Origin: an uncultured Verrucomicrobia subdivision 3 bacterium
GTDB taxonomy: Bacteria; Verrucomicrobiota; Verrucomicrobiia; Limisphaerales; UBA11358
Reading direction: 5' to 3'
Assembly: GCA_903850425.1 (NCBI GenBank)
Contig: CAINLR010000074.1
Coordinates: forward strand, 37,981-101,980
Length of the DNA: 64,000 bases
Every line of letters starts with the position of its first letter. Within the stretch, counting starts at the first letter, position 1. The notes below the pieces were generated by a model. It worked only from the letters and a program-made list of their open reading frames with translations. It did not search any database and was not told the origin of the DNA. Below, piece by piece: positions 55,547 to 63,823 of this stretch. The position numbers and the translations under genes were made by a program.

Positions 55547-56341
55547 ATGAGCGAAGATTACAAAGTCCAGCCAGGCGACTGCATCAGCAGCATCGCCTAC
55601 GCTCATGGTTTCTTTTGGGAAACTTTGTGGAACCACGGCTCAAACTCGGAGTTGAAGTCCCAGCGCAGGGATCCGAACATACTCAATGAAGGAGACCTCG
55701 TGCATATTCCGGATCTTACCTTGAAACAAGAATCGGGTTCCACGGAGAAACGCCATTCGTTCAAGCTCAAGGGGGTGCCGGCCAAACTTAAACTCAAACT
55801 GATGCGCCCCAAACCTCCGAAGGATGAGGAGCAATCAAAACCCCCAGCCGGCGGCAATTCGGGGCCGGCCGGTTTCGGTTCCCTGCCGGGCGTGGGCGGT
55901 GAGAGCACAGATGACACCCTTTCCGACCTGGCTGATCCGGACTACACGCCACCGAAGGAAGAGGAAGAACCGATCAAAAATGCGCCCTACGTTTTCGAAG
56001 TGGATGGCGTGCGGGTGGATGAAGGAAAGACGGACGACGATGGTTGCGTGAAAATCCCGATCCAGCCGGATGCACGAGTTGGGCGGCTCACGGTCCATCC
56101 GGGCAAACCCGAGGAAAAAACATTCACGCTTGATCTCGGGGGCATGGACCCGGTGGACGAGGTTCCCGGCGTGCGCAAACGGCTGGCGAACCTTGGTTTC
56201 TTTTGCGCGCCGGAAGGGCCGGAAAACGCTGATGATTTGGCGGGCGCATTGCGGAAATTTCAGGAGAAGCATGGGCTCCAGGAGACTGGAAAAATTGATG
56301 ACGCCACCAAATCCAAGCTCAAGGAGATTCACGGCTGCTGA
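55547..56341 (+). CDS. LysM/peptidoglycan-binding adaptor 3
   Basis: 264 aa. LysM: YKVQPGDCISSIAYAHGFFW ... ILNEGDLVHIP. The joint is ESGSTEKRHSFKLKGVP. The central region carries a ~50-residue Pro/Gly/Glu-rich insertion (residues ~85-140) absent from adaptors 1 and 2, then the beta domain (YVFEVDGVRVDEGKTDDDGC). The PG-binding domain (VPGVRKRLANLGFF ... FQEKHGLQETGKIDDATKS) ends the protein. It lies 32 bp before the metalloprotease gene. Confidence 0.75.
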   Translation: MSEDYKVQPGDCISSIAYAHGFFWETLWNHGSNSELKSQRRDPNILNEGDLVHIPDLTLKQESGSTEKRHSFKLKGVPAKLKLKLMRPKPPKDEEQSKPPAGGNSGPAGFGSLPGVGGESTDDTLSDLADPDYTPPKEEEEPIKNAPYVFEVDGVRVDEGKTDDDGCVKIPIQPDARVGRLTVHPGKPEEKTFTLDLGGMDPVDEVPGVRKRLANLGFFCAPEGPENADDLAGALRKFQEKHGLQETGKIDDATKSKLKEIHGC

Positions 56342-56373
56342 AGCACCCGATCACCCGCACTTAAATTGCTGCT

Positions 56374-58233
56374 ATGCCTGTCACTAAAATCAAGATCACG
56401 TTTCAAACCGTCGCGGTCAATGACAGTGCCGACATCTGGGGCGACGGCGAGTGGGTGTTGGACGCGAGGGTTGACGGCAAGGCGGTCGGCAATCCCAAGA
56501 CTGAATGGGTGGCCAAAGAACGCGGGGTGATTGCGTTGCCGGAGAAAGACTGGTCGGCGGTGGTGGACGTGAGCACCAAGAGCAAGCCGACGGACACGGT
56601 GAAAATCTCGTTTTCCGGCAAGGACATTGACATCATCTCGGACGACGATCTGGGCGAAGTGAAATACGAGTTCAAGTATCCTTTTAACAAAGACCAGACG
56701 ATTTCCCTCAAGTCGCCGGTGATGAAGGGCTGGCTGTTTCTGCCAGACCACCAGTATTACAACCTCCAGTTGAAAATGGAGGTGGTGGAGGTCAAGGCCA
56801 CGACGACCGTCACCGGCCCCAAGAGCGTGGCGGTGAGCCGACAGCACGACGGCAGCAGCACGTTCACCACCGTGGGCGGCAAACAATTCGAGCCGCGCGT
56901 CGAAGTGTGTCCGGTGGTGCCCACGCCGCAAGCGCCGTCAAAACTTCCGAAACGGCCTGACATTGCCACCGCGCTGGGCCTCACGCCGGGCAAAGACACC
57001 CCGCAAAGCAAGCCGGCGGTGCTTTGGCCACTGCCTAATCCCAACACGCTTTGCAACCCATCATTAATTCCAATTCTCAAGAAGACCGACGCGGACTTCG
57101 CGAAAAAAGTCGCGCGGCTCGCCGTGACATATCAGGAGCCAGGCGACCTGGACACCAGTTTTTTAACCTGGCACGTCAAGAGCGGGCCAATTGAAATCAT
57201 CGGTTCGAACCAAGGGCCGGAAATCAAAGTCAACGGCACCAGCGCGGGTGCCAGCGATGTCCTGGCGGAAATCGAACTGCGTTGGGATGGTGTGAAGGGG
57301 CCGTTGCTTTGCACCTATCGCGCATGGGTTGGCAAGGTGAAGCAGGTCAAGTATCGCCTCAACCTCATCAACGGCACGAACCCCGCCTCGCAGGTCGCCT
57401 TTGCGCCAACGGACTACGAAAACCAGATCAAGATGGCGGCAATTATTTACTGGCAGGCGGGCATCGAGTTTATTCCCGACGACATTACGACTTGTTGGGA
57501 TGGTGCCAGCACGACGGACAGCACCGGCGCGGCATTGCCCAAGGGCGTGTTCAATGTGCCGGTGACAAATAACACCTGGACGGTGAACGTAAACAACTTC
57601 GCGCCGACGATCGCCTCGCGCTTGAATTGCCGGCCGGGAGTGGTGCATGCGGTTTACGTTCGCTCCACCACCACCGGTCGGGCCGCAGCCACCGATATTC
57701 AGGGCGTGGATGGCAAAGATTACGAGATGGATGGCAAGCCGACGGCGTCGTGGGTGGTTCCGAGCGGCATTCCGCCGGACAAAGATCCGACGAAGAAACT
57801 CAAACTGAAGACCTTCGCGTCCAGCAATCGTCCAAGTAAAAAAGCGCCCGGTGACGACAATTACGTCAAAGCCCGCCAGAAGGTGGATGCCGGCTTTACC
57901 AAGGCGGATATGGGCCGTATTTACGCGGCGGTGTTGCCCTCGGACTGGTCGTGGAATGGCACCGGCACCGACGCCAATGCCGGAGTGAACCTCGCGCACG
58001 AGCTCGGCCATGTGCTCGGCCTGCACCATCGCGGCAGCGGCGACGCCACCAAAGCTCCGCTCTCGAACGACAATATTAACTCGGAGGACACGGCGGGGAA
58101 ACAGCGTGGCCATCCCTGGAACGAGAACGTCATGACTTATGGTTATGGAGGGGCCATGGCACCCGCGCCGCGGGCGCAGGACATTGATATCATTCAAATC
58201 CCCATCGTCCGCAAACATCCCGCCTGTCTCTAA
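56374..58233 (+). CDS. Metzincin-type zinc metalloprotease, candidate effector
   Basis: 619 aa. The zinc site HELGHVLGLHH gives H542, E543, H546, G549 and H552 (HExxHxxGxxH). The Met-turn is M587 in NVMTYGYGG. The first ~170 residues are beta-rich (ADIWGDGEWVLDARVDGKAV), followed by a Pro-rich joint and an Ig-like segment (LTWHVKSGPIEIIGSNQGPE). The protease domain begins around 340 (VKYRLNLINGTNPASQVAF). No signal peptide. Context after adaptor 3, followed by two paralogous genes, suggests an injected protease acting in the target periplasm, with immunity encoded just downstream. Confidence 0.82.
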   Translation: MPVTKIKITFQTVAVNDSADIWGDGEWVLDARVDGKAVGNPKTEWVAKERGVIALPEKDWSAVVDVSTKSKPTDTVKISFSGKDIDIISDDDLGEVKYEFKYPFNKDQTISLKSPVMKGWLFLPDHQYYNLQLKMEVVEVKATTTVTGPKSVAVSRQHDGSSTFTTVGGKQFEPRVEVCPVVPTPQAPSKLPKRPDIATALGLTPGKDTPQSKPAVLWPLPNPNTLCNPSLIPILKKTDADFAKKVARLAVTYQEPGDLDTSFLTWHVKSGPIEIIGSNQGPEIKVNGTSAGASDVLAEIELRWDGVKGPLLCTYRAWVGKVKQVKYRLNLINGTNPASQVAFAPTDYENQIKMAAIIYWQAGIEFIPDDITTCWDGASTTDSTGAALPKGVFNVPVTNNTWTVNVNNFAPTIASRLNCRPGVVHAVYVRSTTTGRAAATDIQGVDGKDYEMDGKPTASWVVPSGIPPDKDPTKKLKLKTFASSNRPSKKAPGDDNYVKARQKVDAGFTKADMGRIYAAVLPSDWSWNGTGTDANAGVNLAHELGHVLGLHHRGSGDATKAPLSNDNINSEDTAGKQRGHPWNENVMTYGYGGAMAPAPRAQDIDIIQIPIVRKHPACL

Positions 58234-58242
58234 TTCGCGCTT

Positions 58243-59079
58243 ATGCCCAAGGATGCCAACCTACTTCGCACCGCGGCCGAACCGAAGCAGCTCGTGGACA
58301 CGGCGGTTGAATTCGCCGCCAGCGCCGAACCTGCGGACCAGAACACGCTGCTGGGATGCCTGAACGCGAGCGATTTTCTGCTGAAGCTCAACACCGTCCG
58401 GGAATACGACACTGCGCGACCGAAACAGCTTCGCGTTGCCAAAATCATCCGCGTGTTGCGTGACAGCACGCATCCCGCTTCCAAGCAAACGCTGTTAAGT
58501 CTCGCGCGGGGCGGCGCGTTCGTCGGGGACAACTGGCTGCGTCAGGAACTACTGGTCCGCGCGCTCGTGTCCATCCGCCCAGCCCCACCCGAAGCCATCA
58601 AATACTGGGATTCACAAAGCACCCCGCTCGCCGTCAATCGCCACATCACCATTGACATGCTTTGCGAGAACGGCACTGATCCGGCACTGGCGCTGCTGGA
58701 ACGAAAACTCTTGGAACCGGAACAGGAAATTGAATTCAAGGTCGTCTGGATTCGCGATCCGATGTTGCGCCATCGCAACGATGCGCCGCTGCTCCGCGCT
58801 GCCGAGCGCATGATCACCACGACGCTGCCGGGTGAGCTGCGATTTATTTTGCTCGAAGCCCTCTGCACTTATGATCCCGACTGGTATCCGGGCTGTTCCC
58901 GACCCAAGCCACCGCCCCGCGCGCTCGCGAGTGGTGAGGCGCGTCAGGTATTGCGCCAGATTTGCCGATTCGCCAAAGCAAAGATGATTCTCCCGCCAGA
59001 GTTGAAATTGGCCGTGGAGGCGACGTTCGCGGAGATAGGTGGCGAAGACGAAACCCCAACCCCGGTCCGGCGTGTATGA
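58243..59079 (+). CDS. Candidate immunity protein, cytoplasmic paralogue
   Basis: 278 aa, helical, HEAT-like by pattern, no signal peptide. Key stretches are LRVAKIIRVLRDSTHPASKQ, WLRQELLVRALVSIRPAPPE, LCENGTDPALALLERKLLEP, EIEFKVVWIRDPMLRHRNDA and TYDPDWYPGCSRPKPPP. The next gene repeats the same pattern along its whole mature length. It starts 9 bp after the metalloprotease stop and its end overlaps the next start by 4 bp (ATGA). Immunity is inferred from position only. Confidence 0.6.
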   Translation: MPKDANLLRTAAEPKQLVDTAVEFAASAEPADQNTLLGCLNASDFLLKLNTVREYDTARPKQLRVAKIIRVLRDSTHPASKQTLLSLARGGAFVGDNWLRQELLVRALVSIRPAPPEAIKYWDSQSTPLAVNRHITIDMLCENGTDPALALLERKLLEPEQEIEFKVVWIRDPMLRHRNDAPLLRAAERMITTTLPGELRFILLEALCTYDPDWYPGCSRPKPPPRALASGEARQVLRQICRFAKAKMILPPELKLAVEATFAEIGGEDETPTPVRRV

Positions 59080-60044
59080 ATGGCGGCCGTTTCACCAGGC
59101 CAGCGGATTGGCCGCCTGTTTACCGGCCCCATGGTTGGTCCCGGCTCATTTGCGTTGCCGCGTTTGTCATTGCCACGAGCGGATGCCACGCGCAGACTGA
59201 CCAGGTGACTTCTGGTGGTGCAGCTCCGCCGCCCCCGCAGAACGCGCCAGCCCCAAGCGCGATGGTTGGAATCTTGCTCGAACATCTGGTAACGCTGGCG
59301 ACTAGCGTTGACGCTGTAGATCATGCCGAGTTGGCCCGGCGGCTGGGTGAAACGCAAACGCTCGATCAATTGGATGAACCGACGCTGCGGGATCGCGCCC
59401 GCCCGGGCGACCTGCGGGTCGCCAGCATCATTGAGCGGTTGCGGAAGAATTCTTCCACGAACGCCACGCGGACTTTGGAAGCACTCACTTGGAGTGCTGC
59501 ATTCAACGCGAGCTGGCTCCGTTCGGAATTGCTCGTCCGCGCGCTCGCCACCCGTCGCCCGCTGACAGCCGAATGTCTGGCATTCCTCGATGCCCAGGCC
59601 CAACCCGATTCGGTCAATCTCCATGTCGCCATCGCCTCGTTGTGCGAAAACAATTCTGAGGCTGCTTGGAACCTGATCGGTCGCAAGCTGGCCGACCCCA
59701 ACCTGGAAACCGAATTCAAGATTGCCTGGCTGCGTGGGCCAATACTTGAGCATCGCCGGTCAGCAGTCATGCTCAACGCGGCGGAACAATGGCTGGCGAC
59801 GGGCAAGTTCGAACGGGAACTGCGCGACGCCTTGGTTCAGGCGCTATTCGATTATCAACCGGAGACGTGGTATCCTGGCCGCGAAGGTTTGCCTCGCCCA
59901 CCCGAAGAAAAATCCATCACGGCAGAAGCCGCGACAATCCTGCGCCGCATTGGGAAATCTGTTTTGACGGGAAACTATCCGGCTTCCGTGCAATCAGCGG
60001 TGCGCCGCACGCTTGGGCAGCTGCCCGAATCCTCCCAACACTGA
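59076..60044 (+). CDS. Candidate immunity protein, lipoprotein paralogue
   Basis: 322 aa from the ATG at 59076. A frame opens earlier (58962), but that start lies inside the preceding gene, while 59076 gives an ATGA overlap and a lipoprotein signal (RLICVAAFVIATSGC, lipidated Cys at the lipobox TSGC). The mature part parallels the upstream protein: LRVASIIERLRKNSSTNATR, WLRSELLVRALATRRPLTAE, LCENNSEAAWNLIGRKLADP, ETEFKIAWLRGPILEHRRSA and DYQPETWYPGREGLPRPP. A periplasm-facing immunity protein would suit a protease delivered to the periplasm. Confidence 0.65.
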   Translation: MNGGRFTRPADWPPVYRPHGWSRLICVAAFVIATSGCHAQTDQVTSGGAAPPPPQNAPAPSAMVGILLEHLVTLATSVDAVDHAELARRLGETQTLDQLDEPTLRDRARPGDLRVASIIERLRKNSSTNATRTLEALTWSAAFNASWLRSELLVRALATRRPLTAECLAFLDAQAQPDSVNLHVAIASLCENNSEAAWNLIGRKLADPNLETEFKIAWLRGPILEHRRSAVMLNAAEQWLATGKFERELRDALVQALFDYQPETWYPGREGLPRPPEEKSITAEAATILRRIGKSVLTGNYPASVQSAVRRTLGQLPESSQH

Positions 60045-60123
60045 TGATTGAAAATGGAACCATCACGAAATATTCTCGCAGGCTAATTCCACCGACAAAT
60101 TGATGGCACGATAACTCCACAAA

Positions 60124-60951
60124 ATGAGCTTCTTTCAAAATCTATTTAAGCCCGCCGCGCCGGCTACCCCTGCAAAGCCCACCGCACCGGCCTTGCCGGC
60201 GGCACCGAAGCTCCAGCCGGTCTCCGTCCCGCCAGTGCCCCAGCAGTTGCCAAAAATCGCGGCGCCCACAGCGGCGCAGATTGCCCAGACTTCCAACCCC
60301 AGCCCGGCGGCGCAGCAAATCCTCGCGGCCAACCCGCAGCAGACACCGCCCCAGTATCTGGCCGCACTGCAGGAGAAGCAACAAGGCGGGGACATGGTGA
60401 ATACCCTGAGTCATGGGATGTCCGATCGCGATGGCGTGAAATGGGCCGCGCAAAGTGCCGGCAAGGTTTCGGACAAATTACCGCCGCACGAGGTGAACGC
60501 CATGAAAGCCGCGCAGGCATGGGCGAATAACCCCACTGCGGAAAACCAGGCGGCCGCTGCGGCCGCAGCCACCCAAGGCGGTTGCCGGGGTCCTGGCTCG
60601 CTGGCCGCGCAGGGCGCGGCCTGGGCCCAGCCAGCGGCTCCAGCGGCTCCAGCGGTGGCAGGTGCGGCGACGGCTCCCAAGCTGACCCCGCTCGCGGTTT
60701 CCGGCGCGGTCCTCATGGCGGCGGCGATCAAAGCCAACCCCGCCGTGACCGTCCCCACCATGACCGCGCCCGCTGCCGAAGTGCCTGCCGTCAAAATGCC
60801 GACGCTTCCGACCGCGCCGACGTTACCCGAGCCAACGCAGGTGTCGCCGCCGCCCGCCGTGGTGCCGCCGCAAGTCCAAGCCCAGACATTTCAGCAGCAG
60901 CATCCGTTCATCGCTATGGGCCTGGACATCGCCGCCGGCAAAACCACTTGA
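60124..60951 (+). CDS. DUF6931-like Pro/Ala-rich protein
   Basis: 275 aa. The N-terminal ~75 residues are Pro/Ala-rich (FFQNLFKPAAPATPAKPTAP). The helical core ~75-175 has PPQYLAALQEKQQGGDMVNT, LSHGMSDRDGVKWAAQSAGK, HEVNAMKAAQAWANNPTAEN and TQGGCRGPGSLAAQGAAWAQ. This resembles DUF6931, which I recall from type VI-like loci. The C-terminus repeats PTLPTAPTLPEPTQ-type motifs and a possible short hydrophobic helix (LAVSGAVLMAAAIKA). Function unknown; perhaps structural or export-related. It ends just before repeat copy D. Confidence 0.6.
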   Translation: MSFFQNLFKPAAPATPAKPTAPALPAAPKLQPVSVPPVPQQLPKIAAPTAAQIAQTSNPSPAAQQILAANPQQTPPQYLAALQEKQQGGDMVNTLSHGMSDRDGVKWAAQSAGKVSDKLPPHEVNAMKAAQAWANNPTAENQAAAAAAATQGGCRGPGSLAAQGAAWAQPAAPAAPAVAGAATAPKLTPLAVSGAVLMAAAIKANPAVTVPTMTAPAAEVPAVKMPTLPTAPTLPEPTQVSPPPAVVPPQVQAQTFQQQHPFIAMGLDIAAGKTT

Positions 60952-60956
60952 AGCTG

Positions 60957-61030
60957 GTAGCAGCCGAGGTGACGAGGCTGAAAACGAAGCCCGATTGGGA
61001 TAGTTAAAGTCTGCTCACGCCGGCTGCTAC
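60957..61030. repeat. Dispersed palindromic repeat, copy D
   Basis: GTAGCAGCCG (60957-60966) is the exact reverse complement of CGGCTGCTAC (61021-61030). The pairing continues imperfectly inward through GTGACGAGGCT. It lies between the convergent DUF6931-like and methyltransferase genes, where it could also act as a bidirectional stem-loop. Confidence 0.75.
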
Positions 61031-61053
61031 ATTTTCTAACCGTCAAACAAGAC

Positions 61054-62139
61054 TCAGGCTACCATGCACCGCTCGGCCACGACCAGGTGCAGGTCATAAG
61101 TCATGGTGCTGCGGTCGTGCAAGCGGACCTGCCACGGCAGGTGCTCGCGTTCAATCAGCAGTTTCAGCGTGTTCAAGGAATTGGGATGGGCGCCGGGCGT
61201 GAGCAAGGTTCGCAACACCGGTTCGCTGGCACCGCCCGACGGGGTGCGTTGCGAGTGGCCGCCCAGCCAGGCTTCCACCGGCGTGGCCGACGGCGACCAA
61301 TCATAGGGACAAGCCAGGATTACTTTGCCGCCGGTTTGCAGCGCGCGGCCAATGGACGCCAGCAATTCTCTCGGCTCATAGACGCAATCCAGCAGATTCA
61401 TGCTGACGGCCATGGAAAATGTCCCGGTGGCGAAGGGCAGTGCAGCGGCATCGCACGCCCAGAAATCCACTTTATCCGAATGCGCGAAGGACACGGGAAA
61501 CTCGCGGCGTTGGTAAACCAGACCCGTGCGGCGCAGTGGAAAACGGACGATGCCGTGGCGTAATGCTTCGGCGGCCACGCGCAACATCGCAAAATTCAAG
61601 TCCACTCCCAACACTAGTTCGGCCCCGCTAGCGGCGAGTGAAAACGAACTTCGCCCGACGGCACAGCCCGCATCAATGACAGGGCCAGCCGGCAGCGGCG
61701 CGGCCAGTTCGCGTCCCGCTTCCAGAGTTCTAATCATCGAGCCGGGTCGGGGAGCGCCGGAGAATGGTTCCGGGTCGAGGTCGCCGTAATGATCCCAAGT
61801 GTAAGAACTCAAATGCTGCCGGGTGGTCTCGAACAGGGAGCCAGAGCCGCAGCAGTCGCCCAGAATACTTTCCGTGAAGTCGCTTAAATCCCGCCGCGCA
61901 TAAATGGATTGAATGTTATCCGCGATGTAGTGGCGGATGTTGGCAACAATGAGCGGAATCCCGTCCACGATGGGAAATTCCCGGAGACAGTTTGGATTCG
62001 TGCAATGCAACGCACCCTCGATGATATGTCCGTCAGCTTCACGGACAACTTGGGCCAAGCGAAGTGCCGCAGCTTTTTCGGGGGCTGTCCGGCAAACCGG
62101 GCAGACGGGGCGGAGACTTTCAAAATGCTGGCGTCTCAC
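61054..62139 (-). CDS. SAM-dependent methyltransferase with N-terminal zinc-ribbon (Trm112-like)
   Basis: 361 aa from a GTG at 62139, 5 bp after the PAAR stop; a longer frame to 62334 lies within the PAAR gene and is rejected. CPVCR and CTNPNC (two Cys pairs, ~12-50) form a Trm112-like ribbon ending EFPIVDGIPLIVANI. The class I Rossmann domain has VIDAGCAVGRSSFSLAASGA (motif I), VLGVDLNFAMLRVAAEAL, DFWACDAAALPFATGTFSMA and ALQTGGKVILACPYDW. The substrate is unknown. Adjacency to a PAAR gene is unusual; it might modify a cargo or be one. Confidence 0.75.
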   Translation of the reverse strand: MRRQHFESLRPVCPVCRTAPEKAAALRLAQVVREADGHIIEGALHCTNPNCLREFPIVDGIPLIVANIRHYIADNIQSIYARRDLSDFTESILGDCCGSGSLFETTRQHLSSYTWDHYGDLDPEPFSGAPRPGSMIRTLEAGRELAAPLPAGPVIDAGCAVGRSSFSLAASGAELVLGVDLNFAMLRVAAEALRHGIVRFPLRRTGLVYQRREFPVSFAHSDKVDFWACDAAALPFATGTFSMAVSMNLLDCVYEPRELLASIGRALQTGGKVILACPYDWSPSATPVEAWLGGHSQRTPSGGASEPVLRTLLTPGAHPNSLNTLKLLIEREHLPWQVRLHDRSTMTYDLHLVVAERCMVA

Positions 62140-62144
62140 AGCAA

Positions 62145-62528
62145 TCAGCCGATCATGACCGTCGGGCAACCGGGAGGCAATATTTTGCCGGTCGGGGATG
62201 GAATCGGCGCGACGCAACTGGAATGCATCGTCATGTCCCCCACGCGCGCGGCCGGCAATCCTCCGATCAGCACCGTCGCCGAGGCCTTGGCAACCATGCC
62301 TGGCCCGCCGGGCACGCAGCCGGCCAACGTGCAAGGCTTCGTCATATCGGTCATGCGCGCGGCTGGTTTGCCCCCGATCATGACCGTCATTTCGCCTTTA
62401 ATGATCGCGAGCGGCAGGGGTGGGTGGGGCACGGGCGTCGGCGTCGGTGCAGCCGGATGGATCGGCGCATGACAATGCGGGCCGTCTTGTAACACTTGGT
62501 CGCCCATGCGGGCTGCTGGCATACCCAT
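62145..62528 (-). CDS. PAAR-domain protein (stand-alone spike tip)
   Basis: 127 aa. Repeated tip motifs are MPAARMGDQV, VMIGGKPAARMTDMTKP, VLIGGLPAARVGDMTMHSSC and PPGCPTVMIG. The histidines and cysteines expected to bind zinc are present (HCHAP, CTLAGC, HSSC, GC). A Shine-Dalgarno GAGGA lies 6 bp upstream of the ATG. PAAR proteins sharpen VgrG trimers and carry effectors; this one has no C-terminal toxin, so it may serve the second VgrG. It is transcribed towards the methyltransferase and opposite to the rest of the island. Confidence 0.85.
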   Translation of the reverse strand: MGMPAARMGDQVLQDGPHCHAPIHPAAPTPTPVPHPPLPLAIIKGEMTVMIGGKPAARMTDMTKPCTLAGCVPGGPGMVAKASATVLIGGLPAARVGDMTMHSSCVAPIPSPTGKILPPGCPTVMIG

Positions 62529-62762
62529 AAAATATCCTCAGTCTTGGTTTATCTGGCTGTAAGCTCTCACAGCGGCATCGTAACTGTCAACCACCTTAAA
62601 TCAACTCTGGATTGCAAGCCTGGTTCTTCCATGCCCGCCCCCACAATTAACAACCGCTTCGCCGGGAAAATGAACGCCAGACCGGTCGCGAAGTTGGCGA
62701 TTATCCGATGGCAACCATGAGTTCTGTGCCGCCGTCTGGTCGAAGTGGAATTGGCGGTCTAT

Positions 62763-63398
62763 TCACGCCCGGCCCTGCACCAGCGCCATGGCCGCATCCA
62801 CCGCACTGCCGGCATCCGCCGCAAAACCATCCGCGCCAATCTCCCGCGCATATTCCGGTGTGATGGGCGCGCCACCGATGACAATTTTCACCGTGATACC
62901 CGCTTCGCGAATGGCCTTCACCGTGTCGCGCATGGCGGGCATCGTCGTGGTCAGCAGCGCCGACAAACCCACCAGCTTGGGTTGGTGTTGCTTGACAGCT
63001 TCAACAAACTTGGCCGGCGATACGTTCACGCCAAGATCAATGACCTCAATGTTCGCGCCCTTCCACATCATCGCGACCAGATTTTTGCCGATGTCGTGCA
63101 AGTCGCCTTCGACGGTGCCGATGACGGCGTTGTGCTCGGGCTTGATGCCGGCGGCGGCGAGCAATGGTTCCAGCACTTTAAGCGCCTCCTTCATGGCGCG
63201 GGCGGCGATGAGCATCTCGGGCACAAAAATTTCGTTCCGCTTAAATTGTTCACCGACGATCGCCATGCCCGGCACGAGACGGTGCTCAACGATGTCGCCC
63301 GCCTTCTCGCCGGCGGCGAGACATTGGTTGACGAGGTCGGGGATTTCCTTGCGCTTGCCGGCAATGATGGCTTGGGTAAGCGGATGTAGATCATTCAT
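62763..63398 (-). CDS. Corrinoid (cobalamin-binding) protein of a methyltransferase system
   Basis: 211 aa from the ATG at 63398 (a GTG three codons earlier is possible). The N-terminal helical cap is PLTQAIIAGKRKEIPDLVNQ ... HRLVPGMAIVGEQFKRNEIF. The B12-binding Rossmann domain has GDLHDIGKNLVAMMWKGANI with H101 as the lower cobalt ligand, then VGLSALLTTTMPAMRDTVKA and KIVIGGAPITPEYAREIGAD. It resembles MtaC/MtbC and MetH cap-B12 units that carry methyl groups between a substrate methyltransferase and an acceptor. A partner methyltransferase fragment lies on the other strand at the right edge. Confidence 0.9.
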   Translation of the reverse strand: MNDLHPLTQAIIAGKRKEIPDLVNQCLAAGEKAGDIVEHRLVPGMAIVGEQFKRNEIFVPEMLIAARAMKEALKVLEPLLAAAGIKPEHNAVIGTVEGDLHDIGKNLVAMMWKGANIEVIDLGVNVSPAKFVEAVKQHQPKLVGLSALLTTTMPAMRDTVKAIREAGITVKIVIGGAPITPEYAREIGADGFAADAGSAVDAAMALVQGRA

Positions 63399-63547
63399 AG
63401 CGGGCACAGACTGCCGGTTCCCGGCGGCTGCGTCTTGTAATTCCGTGCGTATTTTTGGTGTTTAGGTGCTTTCAGTTGATTGAGGACTGCCTCATAAAGC
63501 AGCGAGGGTTAAAAAATTCGTCAGACATGAATCGCACTTTGCTCTAG

Positions 63548-63591
63548 AAAAAAAATTCGCGCTGGCTTCGCTGCGTTGCTGCCGCCAGCGC
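63548..63591 (-). terminator. Intrinsic terminator oriented leftwards
   Basis: On the minus strand GCGCTGG...CCAGCGC (63585-63591 with 63559-63565) is followed by GAA and then eight T (63555-63548). This is a good terminator for a transcript coming from the right, yet no minus-strand gene is seen there. Confidence 0.6.
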
Positions 63592-63621
63592 AGAAATCCT
63601 TGCTTTAGGAAGTGTTCATTC

Positions 63622-63823
63622 AGCTCGCAAGTCCTGCTTGTTGAATGCGATGACCGGCGCGGCCTGGTCCATGCCATTACGGGCGTGCGGTTGAAGCACA
63701 GCCTGAACGTGGCGGGCAATCAGGAATTTGTGGAGCGCGGCTCCGCGCGGTTTTTCATGCGCACGGAGTTCGATGGTGCGACCGATGCCGGCCGGCTCGA
63801 AGCGGAAGTCCGCACGGCGCTGC
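63622..63823 (+). pseudogene. PurU (formyltetrahydrofolate deformylase) N-terminal fragment
   Basis: One frame reads SSQVLLVECDDRRGLVHAIT, LKHSLNVAGNQEFVERGSAR and FFMRTEFDGATDAGRLEAEV. This matches the ACT domain of PurU (RFFMRTE is diagnostic), about 65 residues. There is no in-frame ATG or GTG before it, and the catalytic formyltransferase domain never follows. The frame instead runs into another gene fragment at about 63824. It is non-functional as it stands. Confidence 0.75.
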
